Positions 5,889 to 13,265 of a stretch of DNA of 21,906 bases are shown here, piece after piece (position 1 is the first letter of the stretch; each line of letters starts with the position of its first letter). A program made the translations under genes and the position numbers. Source of the stretch: DAOUGC01 sp034429695 (lineage in GTDB: Bacteria; Chloroflexota; Anaerolineae; Anaerolineales; Anaerolineaceae); NCBI GenBank assembly GCA_034429695.1, contig DAOUGC010000118.1, positions 1 to 21,906 of the forward strand. The letters are read 5' to 3'. A model generated the notes under the pieces. It worked only from the letters and a program-made list of their open reading frames with translations. It had not been told where the DNA came from and made no database searches.

Positions 5889-7750
5889 TGGACATCTCCT
5901 TGATATAGCGGCACGATGTTTTCCTGGAACGAAGTCGCATCCATGCCGTAAAGCTCCTCATAAAACTCTGCAGCCGCCTGATCAATATCCAGCTCAGCAA
6001 ACCGGTTGGGGTGTAACTTCTTCGCCACCCACTGAAGCCCCAGAACCCAACGCGTATCCGGCTGATCCCAGCTATACACATCGGTGGCAAAGGCATACAC
6101 CTGTTCGTTCTTCATTGCGTCCAGCGCCTGCCACTGCGCATCCGCCTTCAACCCTGCCACGATCTCCTCCACCGGCGTGGCGTAGGAAACCACAAAGATG
6201 ACATCGGGGTTCCATGCAGCCACCTGTTCCAGGCTGACCGTAGCCCACCCGTTGCCAGGATTGGCTTCGGCCCACACCGGCGCCCCTCCGGCGGTGGTGA
6301 TCATCCAGGTTTGTATCCAGCTCATGGCGGGCACATTGAAAGCCACTGTTCCATCCTTATCGGAATAATAGAGAAGCAGGGTGCGCGGCTTTTCTTCCTC
6401 GCTCAAATCTGCCACCGCCTGCGAGACGGCTTCGGTTTTCTCCTGATAAAAAGCGGTCACCTCAGCCGCCCTTTGCGGGTTTTGGAACAGGGAACCCAGC
6501 ATCGCCAGATCCCGCTCGTATTGATCGGGTGTTTCAAAATCCACATACACCACCGGGATCTGAACCGCATCCAGCGCAACACCCAGTGTTTCTGCCAGGA
6601 CGCTCTTTAAGATCACACAATCCGGCTGCACGGCTGCAATCTGCTCTACGCCGGCATTGCTTTCCAGCAAGACCTTGGCTTCAAAAGTGGGGTCAATCAT
6701 CGGGATGAAGTTGGCGCTGCCCTGCTTGGTGGTGCTGATTGCAGCGATTTTCTCACCTGCCTCAGGGAAGGTGTAAATGGCATCCGCCACCATGATGACC
6801 CCCTTGCCCACCAACACGATCCTTTCCGGCGCTTTCTCAAATGCCACTTCGCGCCCCAACGCATCGGTGACCACAAAACCTTCCTCAGCAGCATCGCCTG
6901 TCTCCACCGGGAGGAAGCCGTGCTCTTCGAGGATGGCGGCTCCTTCAGGTGACAGGATCAACTCAAGGAAAGCCGCCCCCAACTCCGCTTGCTTGCTGTC
7001 GGCAATGGTGGCAATGGGATACCGGGCAATGCTGTTAAGCTCGTCGGGGATCTCGATGGTCTCCACCGTCTTGCCCAGTTCAACGGCCGCATCGGATACA
7101 TATACGATGCCCGCATCCACCTCGCCCAGTGACACCTTGGTCACCACGGCTTTGACGTTCTCCTCATAGGAGACCACGTTTGCCAGTACGCACTCTTGAT
7201 AATCACTGCCAAAAGCGGGATCCGCCGAGGCCTTCTCGAGAAACTCCACCGAGTACGCACCCACCGGCACCGAGGGGTCAGCCAGATCCAGCTTGAGTCC
7301 GGGTCTGGCAAGGTCCTGCAGGCTTTCAATTTGGGCCGGGTTGCCAGTGGGATAAATGACCACCAGGCGGTTATTAACAAAAATGCGCGCAGCATCGGCT
7401 GCCACCCGCCCGGACTGCACAGCCGCATCCATGTATTTCGGGCTGGCGCTGGCAAACAGGTCGGCTTGGGCCCCCTGGGCGAGCTGCTGTGCCAGTTGCT
7501 GGGAACCGGCAAAATTAAAGGAAATGCTTACGCCGGGGTTTCGTTCCTGAAAAATGGCGCCGATTTCAGTGAATGATTCAGTTAATGAGGCCGCCGCCAG
7601 TACCGTAAGTGTACGGTTCTGCGCTTCCTCGACCGCACCGGCCGGCGCTTCCGTGGCAGGAGCGGTATCTTCCACAGGAACCACAGGGGCGCAAGCGCCC
7701 AACAACAGGACGATTATCAGGGACACAAAGACGACGATGTTCTTGCGCAT
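5885..7750 (-). CDS. Fused ModA-BtuF/MolA-type substrate-binding lipoprotein
   Basis: A 621-residue lipoprotein: signal peptide with lipobox LLGAC (Cys20), an Ala/Pro/Thr/Glu linker, then two complete binding domains. Residues 47-285 are ModA: TVLAAASL with Ser55, FAGSQQL with Ser83, GAQADLFASAS, DPSVPVGAY (159-166) and DAGIVYVSDA with Tyr217, corresponding to the molybdate-binding loops. Residues 291-621 are a cluster A-II (BtuF/FepB/MolA) domain: VTDALGREVAFEKAPERIV, then VQPDCVIL, NPDVIFV and a DQPDTRWVLGLQW segment near 562. Either domain alone is normally a full receptor, of about 250 and 300 residues. The operon supplies only a FecCD-type permease, so the C-terminal half should dock to it. 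The cargo is probably molybdate or tungstate, or a metal plus an oxyanion. Confidence 0.9.
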   Translation of the reverse strand: MRKNIVVFVSLIIVLLLGACAPVVPVEDTAPATEAPAGAVEEAQNRTLTVLAAASLTESFTEIGAIFQERNPGVSISFNFAGSQQLAQQLAQGAQADLFASASPKYMDAAVQSGRVAADAARIFVNNRLVVIYPTGNPAQIESLQDLARPGLKLDLADPSVPVGAYSVEFLEKASADPAFGSDYQECVLANVVSYEENVKAVVTKVSLGEVDAGIVYVSDAAVELGKTVETIEIPDELNSIARYPIATIADSKQAELGAAFLELILSPEGAAILEEHGFLPVETGDAAEEGFVVTDALGREVAFEKAPERIVLVGKGVIMVADAIYTFPEAGEKIAAISTTKQGSANFIPMIDPTFEAKVLLESNAGVEQIAAVQPDCVILKSVLAETLGVALDAVQIPVVYVDFETPDQYERDLAMLGSLFQNPQRAAEVTAFYQEKTEAVSQAVADLSEEEKPRTLLLYYSDKDGTVAFNVPAMSWIQTWMITTAGGAPVWAEANPGNGWATVSLEQVAAWNPDVIFVVSYATPVEEIVAGLKADAQWQALDAMKNEQVYAFATDVYSWDQPDTRWVLGLQWVAKKLHPNRFAELDIDQAAAEFYEELYGMDATSFQENIVPLYQGDVH

Positions 7751-7781
7751 GTCTTACTCTCCAAAATACTCTCTTATGGGA

Positions 7782-7800
7782 TACTCACTCAATGAGTATT
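7782..7800. promoter_or_regulatory. 19-bp palindrome, candidate operator
   Basis: ATACTCA and its exact reverse complement TGAGTAT flank a 5-nt centre (7-5-7). It lies 32 nt upstream of the receptor ATG and just downstream of the predicted -10, so it would cover the transcription start. This placement is typical of a repressor site. No regulator gene lies next to it and the half-site is not one I can assign. Confidence 0.5.
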
Positions 7801-7803
7801 ATC

Positions 7804-7809
7804 ATTATA
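7804..7809 (-). promoter_or_regulatory. -10 box of the transporter operon promoter
   Basis: A perfect TATAAT read leftward, about 54 nt before the receptor ATG. The sequence 17 nt upstream (ATGCAT) is a poor -35 match. Transcription would begin within the palindrome at 7782-7800. The leader of roughly 45 nt is too short to hold a molybdenum-cofactor riboswitch. Confidence 0.5.
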
Positions 7810-7934
7810 GCAACAAACGGAGAAGGATGCATCCCCATTTTTGCCTTTTCAGGGTGACGAAAGACACTTTGTCCGCGTACAAAATCTCATACAATTAATG
7901 CATCCCAACCCTGCTCAGGAGAAACCAACAACCC

Positions 7935-9485
7935 ATGAACGCCCTCTCCGTTCTGCTGGCTGTGCTTCCCATTCTGGTCATTCTCGCCCTGCTGGTCTTC
8001 AAACGCACCCCGGCCGACATTTCCGGTCTGGTGGGTTGGGGTCTGGCGTTGTTGCTTGCCGTGGTCTGGTTTCACACCCCACTGCGCATCGCCCTGCTGG
8101 CATCATTGGGCGGGGCAATCGCGTCCTTCCCGATCAGCCTGATGGTGCTCACCTCCATCCTGCAGATCACCGTCATGCTGGAAACCGGTGCGATCCGGCG
8201 CATTGTCGCGCTGGTCAAATGTGTTGCACCGGGCAATCAGGTGGTGCAGATCATGATCATCAACATCGGGTTTGGCACACTGCTGGCTGCCATGGGAGCA
8301 ACGCCGGTATCCATCCTGCCACCGATCATGCTGGCGATGGGGTACTCGTCCTTTGTCGCCATCGCCCTGCCGGCCATCGGTTACGATGCACTGTGCACCT
8401 ACGCGCTGCTGGGTATTCCGGTGGTGGTTTTCTCATCCTTTGTCGGCCTGCCGGTGGAGGAGGTCGGCATTCTGTTCGCACGCTTCATGCCGGTCATCAG
8501 CACCTGCATCGCACTGGGCATGCTGTATCTGGTGGGCGGCTGGCGCATGATCGCACGCGGGTTGATACCGGCGTTGATTGCGGGAATCACCGCAGGGCTG
8601 GTGGCGCTGGGCATGAACGCCATCCACATGATCCCCCTCACCGGTGTGGCTGCCGGTCTGGCGGTGGTGGTGGTGGAACTGCTCTATTTAAAATTGATCG
8701 GGCAGCCGTTATTCCTGCGTGCAGCCCCACCACCGCCCACACCGGACGGAGAAACACCCATGCCCTTGTGGCGTGCACTCTCCCCCTGGCTGTTGCTGAT
8801 CACCTTCGCCGTCCTCACCAATGCGCCCTTTTTGCCGTTTTACGATCTACTCTTCAACCGCCTTGCCATGCCGGTGGAGATCATCCCCAACGCACCTGAG
8901 AAAATGCGCATGTTGTGGCAGGCATACTTCTGGGTGTTGATCAGCACCCTGCTGGCGCTGCCTTTGTTGAAACCAAAACGCGGCTCGGTGAAAGTAATGC
9001 TGCAAAAATGGCTCAAACGCGCCCCGCGTCCCATGCTGGCGGCGGCAATTTTCTTTGCCCTGGCATATGTAATCAATCATTCGGGCAAGGACCTTGCCTG
9101 GACCCTCACTGACCCGGCAAACAACATGGTGCAGGTTTTGGCGGCAGCCTCTGCAGGGCTGTTCGGGCGCTTTTATCCACTTGCTGCGCCCTTCCTTGGG
9201 TTGATGGGCGGGTTTGTCTCAGGCTCTGAAGCGTCAGCCATTGCCATGCTCACCAAATTCCACCTCTCCACCGCCGAACAGATCGGTGTGGCTGGGTTGG
9301 TGGTGGCAGCCGCCAGCGGCATTGGCGGTGGGCTGGCGTCCGTCATTTCACCTGCCAAGTTGCAAAACGCGGCTGCCAGCATCGACCGCATTGGCGAGGA
9401 AGGCCGGGTGCTGCGCATCACTTTCGTCATTTCACTGGTCATCACGGCGGTTTGCGCGTTGATCTCGCTCATCTGGGTTTTTTAA
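7935..9485 (+). CDS. lldP: L-lactate permease family transporter
   Basis: A 516-residue integral membrane protein of the LctP family (lactate:H+ symporters of the inner membrane). It is hydrophobic from end to end with about a dozen membrane segments. Family-like segments include GGAIASFPISLMVLTSILQ, ETGAIRRI, NIGFGTLLAAMGATPVSILPPIML, ALPAIGYDALCTYALLGIPVVVF, and toward the end PLAAPFLGLMGGFVSGSEASA with SVISPAKLQNAAAS. It is somewhat shorter than the E. coli protein (about 550). It starts with AGGAG upstream and is divergent from the transporter operon. Lactate, glycolate or a related carboxylate is the likely substrate. Confidence 0.88.
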   Translation: MNALSVLLAVLPILVILALLVFKRTPADISGLVGWGLALLLAVVWFHTPLRIALLASLGGAIASFPISLMVLTSILQITVMLETGAIRRIVALVKCVAPGNQVVQIMIINIGFGTLLAAMGATPVSILPPIMLAMGYSSFVAIALPAIGYDALCTYALLGIPVVVFSSFVGLPVEEVGILFARFMPVISTCIALGMLYLVGGWRMIARGLIPALIAGITAGLVALGMNAIHMIPLTGVAAGLAVVVVELLYLKLIGQPLFLRAAPPPPTPDGETPMPLWRALSPWLLLITFAVLTNAPFLPFYDLLFNRLAMPVEIIPNAPEKMRMLWQAYFWVLISTLLALPLLKPKRGSVKVMLQKWLKRAPRPMLAAAIFFALAYVINHSGKDLAWTLTDPANNMVQVLAAASAGLFGRFYPLAAPFLGLMGGFVSGSEASAIAMLTKFHLSTAEQIGVAGLVVAAASGIGGGLASVISPAKLQNAAASIDRIGEEGRVLRITFVISLVITAVCALISLIWVF

Positions 9486-9532
9486 CCCGCTGCGCTTTCC
9501 CTCATCCTTTCGCACAGGAGTATAATGAAATC

Positions 9533-9976
9533 ATGATCATCATTCGCAGCCCTCAAACCAAAGAAGATTTCAAAGCTTATTATGCAGTCCGCTACCGCGT
9601 GCTGCGCGAACCGTGGGGCGAAGCCAAAGGCACCGAAAAGGATGACTTCGAAGCCATCAGCCAGCATTTAATGGCGGTTGTGGAAGAGACCGGTGAAGTG
9701 GTGGGCGCCATCAAGTGGCTGGAAAAATCATCCGAAGTCGCCTGGCTGTCACACGTTGCGGTGCTTCCGCGCTGGCAGAAACAGGGCATAGGCCGCCTGC
9801 TGGTCCAGGCTGTGGAAAAAGCCGCCTGTGACGCAGGTTACCATTTCATCGGAGCCAATTCCCGCCTCAATTCCACCTCGTATTTTGAGCGCCTGGGGTA
9901 TCAGATCAAAGGCCTGCCATCGCATTACTTTAGCACCATACAACTGGTGTGGATGGAAAAACAACTGCCGGGTTAG
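9533..9976 (+). CDS. GNAT family N-acetyltransferase
   Basis: A 147-residue acetyltransferase that moves an acetyl group from acetyl-CoA to an unknown amine. The acetyl-CoA pyrophosphate loop is LPRWQKQGIGRLL (78-90), matching the Q/R-x-x-G-x-G/A motif. Strand 4 before it is VAWLSHVAVL, and the C-terminal motif is NSRLNSTSYFERLGYQ. The ATG at 9533 begins the conserved domain. AGGAG lies 12 nt upstream, further than ideal, and TATAAT sits at 9521-9526, so a second transcript starting near the ATG is possible. It follows lldP by 47 nt and its stop codon lies inside the terminator loop. Confidence 0.85.
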   Translation: MIIIRSPQTKEDFKAYYAVRYRVLREPWGEAKGTEKDDFEAISQHLMAVVEETGEVVGAIKWLEKSSEVAWLSHVAVLPRWQKQGIGRLLVQAVEKAACDAGYHFIGANSRLNSTSYFERLGYQIKGLPSHYFSTIQLVWMEKQLPG

Positions 9977-9987
9977 CCCCGGCAGTT
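9963..9987 (+). terminator. Terminator overlapping the GNAT stop codon
   Basis: A 10-bp perfect stem (AACTGCCGGG/CCCGGCAGTT) with a 5-nt loop that contains the last two bases of the TAG stop, followed by T-rich sequence. The mirrored A-rich side could also help stop the leftward TerC transcript only if it runs past its own stop. Confidence 0.75.
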
Positions 9988-10012
9988 TTCTTATCGCAAT
10001 GGTCAGATGAGC

Positions 10013-10885
10013 TTATCCTTGTGAGGGGGCTTTGGGACGAAAGAGATAACTGACGCCGCGCCACAGCAGCCCCAACAGCCCGGTGAAGGGGGCAATCACC
10101 CAGCTAATCAAACGGTTCATCAGGCCAAAGCCCTGACTGAGCCAGATCAACAGCGGGCGGAATAATTTCATGAACGGCAGGTGGTCATAAGCAATGGCCA
10201 GCACCAGCGTGCCGATGGAAATGGAAAACTTCAACCAGTCGGAGATCTCCAGATGGAACAGATCTTCTGCGAGCAGCTCGATGCCGATGTTGAGTACCAG
10301 CACGTATGCCGCGCGCTTGAGAATCGGCTCGCGTTCCACAAAATAGCTGAAGATGCCCGCCGCAAAGCGCATCGCCAGAATACCAATGGCAACGCCCAGA
10401 ATCACCACCCACAGGCGGTCTGAAAGCGAAACCGCGGTCACCACGTTATCCAGACTGAAAGCCAGGTCCATCATTTCAACCGTTAATACGGTTCCCCAGA
10501 AGCTCTTGGTCTTGAGCGCCTGCGCTTCCAGGTCATCATCGTCTTCGTTGTGAGCCGAACCAAGATCGTCAAAAGCCAGCCGGATCAGGTAGATGGCGCC
10601 AATCAAGCGCAACCATGGGTTTTGAATGATAAAACTGGCAATGGCAAGCATGGCAAAACGGCCAACATAAGCGCCAAGCAAACCCACCCGCAGCGCTGCG
10701 GTGCGCTGATGACCCAGCATGGGGTTAAGCACCCTGCCAAGCCCGGCCAGTGCTTTTGGCCAGGGAACATCCACATTGTTTGGAAGCGGGGCAACCAGGG
10801 CGCCCAACACTGCCGCATTGTCAATTGACAGAATACCTTCAAGGAATATCAACTGAAGAATAATGACCAGTATGCTCCAATCCAT
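10013..10885 (-). CDS. TerC-family integral membrane protein
   Basis: A 290-residue membrane protein of the TerC/DUF475-like family. Diagnostic segments are LEGILSIDNAAVLGALV near the N-terminus and VEMMDLAFSLDNVVTAVSL in the middle: the duplicated acidic E-x-x-LSxDN motif with Asp and Asn inside the membrane, seen in metal (often manganese) exporters of the family. Further helices run to residue 275, with a short polar tail. A strongly acidic loop (EDDDDLE) lies between helices. The start ATG is preceded by GGAGC. Many TerC genes are under the manganese riboswitch, but the leader here does not show that motif. Metal efflux is a family-based inference. Confidence 0.85.
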   Translation of the reverse strand: MDWSILVIILQLIFLEGILSIDNAAVLGALVAPLPNNVDVPWPKALAGLGRVLNPMLGHQRTAALRVGLLGAYVGRFAMLAIASFIIQNPWLRLIGAIYLIRLAFDDLGSAHNEDDDDLEAQALKTKSFWGTVLTVEMMDLAFSLDNVVTAVSLSDRLWVVILGVAIGILAMRFAAGIFSYFVEREPILKRAAYVLVLNIGIELLAEDLFHLEISDWLKFSISIGTLVLAIAYDHLPFMKLFRPLLIWLSQGFGLMNRLISWVIAPFTGLLGLLWRGVSYLFRPKAPSQG

Positions 10886-11101
10886 CGCGTTTGCTCCATT
10901 TCAAGCCGGGTATAGACAGTGAAATTCAGTATAAAGCCTGCAGCAGCAGTCAGTTAGTCCATTTCAACGCCTTTTTGGCTGCTTTTCATCACCTTAATCA
11001 CATTCCTCCTTGTGATCCAATCCATGACCATCACAAAAATGCCATCCTTTGGAGGACTGCAAGGAGAAACTTTTCCTGCGTACCGCCGCACTGCCCATGA
11101 C
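10886..11101. other. Leader/intergenic region upstream of the TerC gene
   Basis: About 215 nt separate the TerC start from the terminator of the next leftward gene. A TATACT box (minus strand, near 10930) is a possible -10 without a good -35. There are several short ORFs but none with convincing coding character. An AGCAG/CTGCT pairing near 10940-10980 is the only structure I noticed. No known riboswitch was recognised. Confidence 0.4.
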
Positions 11102-11129
11102 AAAAAAGCCCTTGCGGGTGGGCAAGGGC
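11102..11129 (-). terminator. Terminator of the zinc-ribbon kinase gene
   Basis: Read leftward, an 8-bp perfect stem (GCCCTTGC/GCAAGGGC) with a 6-nt loop is followed by six T (11107-11102). It starts 20 nt after the kinase stop codon. Confidence 0.88.
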
Positions 11130-11149
11130 ATCGGTGCGGTGTCTTCCAT

Positions 11150-11788
11150 TCAATCGGGGAGATCGGTGATTTTTTCCAATAACCAGGTTTCAACGCCATC
11201 CGCAACCGCATCCATGCTCATTGCAGTGGTGTCCAAAGTTTCAATGGGCGAACCCACCCCAGCAGCATTGGTCTTGATCCAGCGATTAAAGTCCACCTGG
11301 GCAGCAAAAAAGGTCTCATCCAGTGGATTTGGGGCTGCGCGGGCGGTCAGACGGGCGCGTTGCACTGCTTCACTGCACACCAGATCAAGATAATGAACCG
11401 TGCTGAAATACCGCCGGTGCACACTCACCTCCAGATTGTGCGGCACGCCAAATCCGGAGCCAAACAGCGCCACCGGTCTGCCCGACTGGTTGATTTCACG
11501 ACACAGCGCCAGCCAGGTATCAAAAAAATCACGGTAATTATCCTCGGGGTGGTTGAACTCAGGACGCCACAGCAAATCGCAATCCAGCAGAACAGCACGA
11601 CGCATGCGCCCAAGCAGGCGCAGGCAGGCAGTGGTCTTGCCTGTGCCAGACGCGCCGCCAATGATCAGCAACGGCAGGCAGAGAAATGGCCGTGTCTTGC
11701 CGCAATGCGGGCAGGTGAGCAACCCTGCGGCAGCGTCCACCTGTTGTTCGGGTTCATATACGTTGCATTGCGGACAAATGACGAGCAT
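11150..11788 (-). CDS. Zinc-ribbon P-loop nucleotide kinase-like protein
   Basis: A 212-residue protein with an N-terminal zinc ribbon (CPQC near residue 5 and CPHC near residue 27) followed by a P-loop kinase domain. Walker A is GGASGTGKTT (about 44-53), a DCDLLW segment is a likely Walker B or substrate-site acidic, and RARLTARAAP is a lid-like basic segment. It resembles small-molecule/nucleotide kinases of the AAA_33 or shikimate-kinase type; the substrate is unknown. I start at 11788 because a promoter (TTGGCA-18-TACAAT) overlaps the more upstream ATG at 11830, which would leave that ATG upstream of the mRNA start. A modest CAGGA ribosome site precedes the chosen ATG. Divergent from the MFS gene. 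Confidence 0.78.
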   Translation of the reverse strand: MLVICPQCNVYEPEQQVDAAAGLLTCPHCGKTRPFLCLPLLIIGGASGTGKTTACLRLLGRMRRAVLLDCDLLWRPEFNHPEDNYRDFFDTWLALCREINQSGRPVALFGSGFGVPHNLEVSVHRRYFSTVHYLDLVCSEAVQRARLTARAAPNPLDETFFAAQVDFNRWIKTNAAGVGSPIETLDTTAMSMDAVADGVETWLLEKITDLPD

Positions 11789-11819
11789 CGGCGGGTCCTG
11801 TCTTTCAGAACTTTTATTT

Positions 11820-11849
11820 ATTGTAACCATATCAGGGCATGTGTGCCAA
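11820..11849 (-). promoter_or_regulatory. Predicted sigma-70 promoter of the kinase gene
   Basis: TTGGCA (minus strand, 11849-11844) and TACAAT (11825-11820) are separated by 18 nt. The start would fall near 11813, about 25 nt upstream of the ATG at 11788. Confidence 0.5.
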
Positions 11850-11914
11850 CCGGGAAAAAGCGTGTGTATGCTACAATGATCTCATCCTCACGCTTTTCCA
11901 CTGGAGACACTGCC

Positions 11915-13120
11915 ATGCCAAAATCCAAAGCGCTGCGCTACACCCTGTTTGGTCTGCTGTACTTTACCCAGGGAACCATTCTCAGCTATTTCACCGCTTT
12001 GAATGCACTCTACTTCCTCTCCAAAGGTCTGACCATGACCAGCCTGGGTATTTTTTCATCAATCGCGCTGATACCGTTTGTGGTCAAGATCTTTCTCGGC
12101 ATGCTTTCTGACCGGGTGAACCTGTTTGGCATGGGTTACCGCAAACCCTACATCCTGATCGGTCTGGCAATACAGACTGCCTGCCTGATCGTCGTCCCCC
12201 TGATCCAGTTACCCTCCGGTTACTGGACGTTTGTGGGGCTGGCTTTCCTGCTGCAAATGGGCATGGCTCTGTACGACACCTGCACCGACGGTCTGGCGCT
12301 GGACACCACCCCCACCGGGGAACACGGAGTGATCCAGGGCTTCATGGTCAGCGGGCGTGCAGTTGGCGTCATTGTAACGGCATCATTGGTGGGTGTGCTG
12401 GCTGAGAAGGTCTCATGGAACGCCGTTTTCTGGCTGCTGGCTGTACTGACGCTGCTGCCGCTTCCGTTGGTGCTTTCCATTCGCGAGGCAGACCGCCCGG
12501 CGCAAAAACGTTTCGATTGGTCCGGCTTCAAGGCTTTCCGCTCGGGCACCATCTGGCTGGTCTCACTGGTGGGGCTGCTGTCATTCATGGTGGCAGTGGG
12601 AGCCAATCAACTGGTCAACCCCTACATTCAGGAGCGCCTCAACATCGGCCTGTCCACAGCCGGTTTTCTCACCACCATCTGGGGGGTGGGGGTGGTGCTG
12701 GGGGGCATGTTGGGCGGCCGCCTGACCGACCGCATGGGTCTGCGCTCATTATTAATCGGCGCAGGAGCCACCAGTATTGCGCTGTTTTTGCTGGTTCTGT
12801 TCCTGCCGCCTGGCGCATTCATCGGTTTGGCGTTTGCCCTGGTGGCAATCTTTGGTGTGGCTTACGGATCTTATCAGGCTTCCTATTTTGCACTGGCCAT
12901 GCGCTTTACCCAACCGGCAATCGCCGCCAGTATGTTTGCCATCCTCATGGCTTTCACCAATGTGGGGCAGGGCATCGGGCTGGGAATTGGCGGTGCACTG
13001 GTGGATAGCATCAGCTACCCCCTGACCTTCGCTGCGTTTGCCAGCATCAACCTGCTGGTGTTCCCCATCATGGCTTTCATCCTGAGGGCAAAACGGGAGC
13101 CAGCCGTATCACCCGCCTGA
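11915..13120 (+). CDS. Major facilitator superfamily transporter
   Basis: A 401-residue inner-membrane transporter with about 12 helices in two halves. The first half carries the loop GMLSDRVNLFGMGYRKPYIL between helices 2 and 3, a variant of the MFS D-R signature. The second half has the matching GGRLTDRMGLRSLLIG. DTCTDGLALDTTP after helix 4 resembles a motif in MFS subfamilies for folate/biopterin or acetyl-CoA carriers, but the substrate cannot be named. The ATG at 11915 follows CTGGAGA with good spacing; an open frame continues upstream to 11360 but is antisense to the kinase gene and has no membrane or domain character. It ends before a strong terminator. Confidence 0.88.
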   Translation: MPKSKALRYTLFGLLYFTQGTILSYFTALNALYFLSKGLTMTSLGIFSSIALIPFVVKIFLGMLSDRVNLFGMGYRKPYILIGLAIQTACLIVVPLIQLPSGYWTFVGLAFLLQMGMALYDTCTDGLALDTTPTGEHGVIQGFMVSGRAVGVIVTASLVGVLAEKVSWNAVFWLLAVLTLLPLPLVLSIREADRPAQKRFDWSGFKAFRSGTIWLVSLVGLLSFMVAVGANQLVNPYIQERLNIGLSTAGFLTTIWGVGVVLGGMLGGRLTDRMGLRSLLIGAGATSIALFLLVLFLPPGAFIGLAFALVAIFGVAYGSYQASYFALAMRFTQPAIAASMFAILMAFTNVGQGIGLGIGGALVDSISYPLTFAAFASINLLVFPIMAFILRAKREPAVSPA

Positions 13121-13151
13121 TCCACCCCATTTGCAGGAATTCCGAACACAT

Positions 13152-13185
13152 AAAGACTCGCAGTCAATGGCTGCGAGTCTTTTTT
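13152..13185 (+). terminator. Rho-independent terminator of the MFS gene
   Basis: A perfect 12-bp stem (AAAGACTCGCAG/CTGCGAGTCTTT) with a 7-nt loop is followed by further T. It starts 31 nt after the MFS stop codon. Confidence 0.9.
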
Positions 13186-13265
13186 GCCTCCCCGGACTCC
13201 AGTATTTCAATTAACGGTCGATATTATCTTTAGGATGGATCCGTTTATGCAGCAAGGAGGCTGAC

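Noticed and set aside
7751..7803. Possible molybdenum-cofactor riboswitch in the transporter leader
   Set aside because: With the TATAAT at 7809-7804 the leader is only about 45 nt, far too short for that RNA, and no matching stems are seen.
10886..11149. Possible manganese (yybP-ykoY) riboswitch upstream of the TerC gene
   Set aside because: The conserved internal-loop sequences of that riboswitch could not be found on the minus strand, and the stretch contains the upstream kinase's terminator instead.
11360..11914. N-terminal extension of the MFS transporter
   Set aside because: This open frame is antisense to the zinc-ribbon kinase, lacks hydrophobic character, and a proper ribosome site precedes the ATG at 11915.
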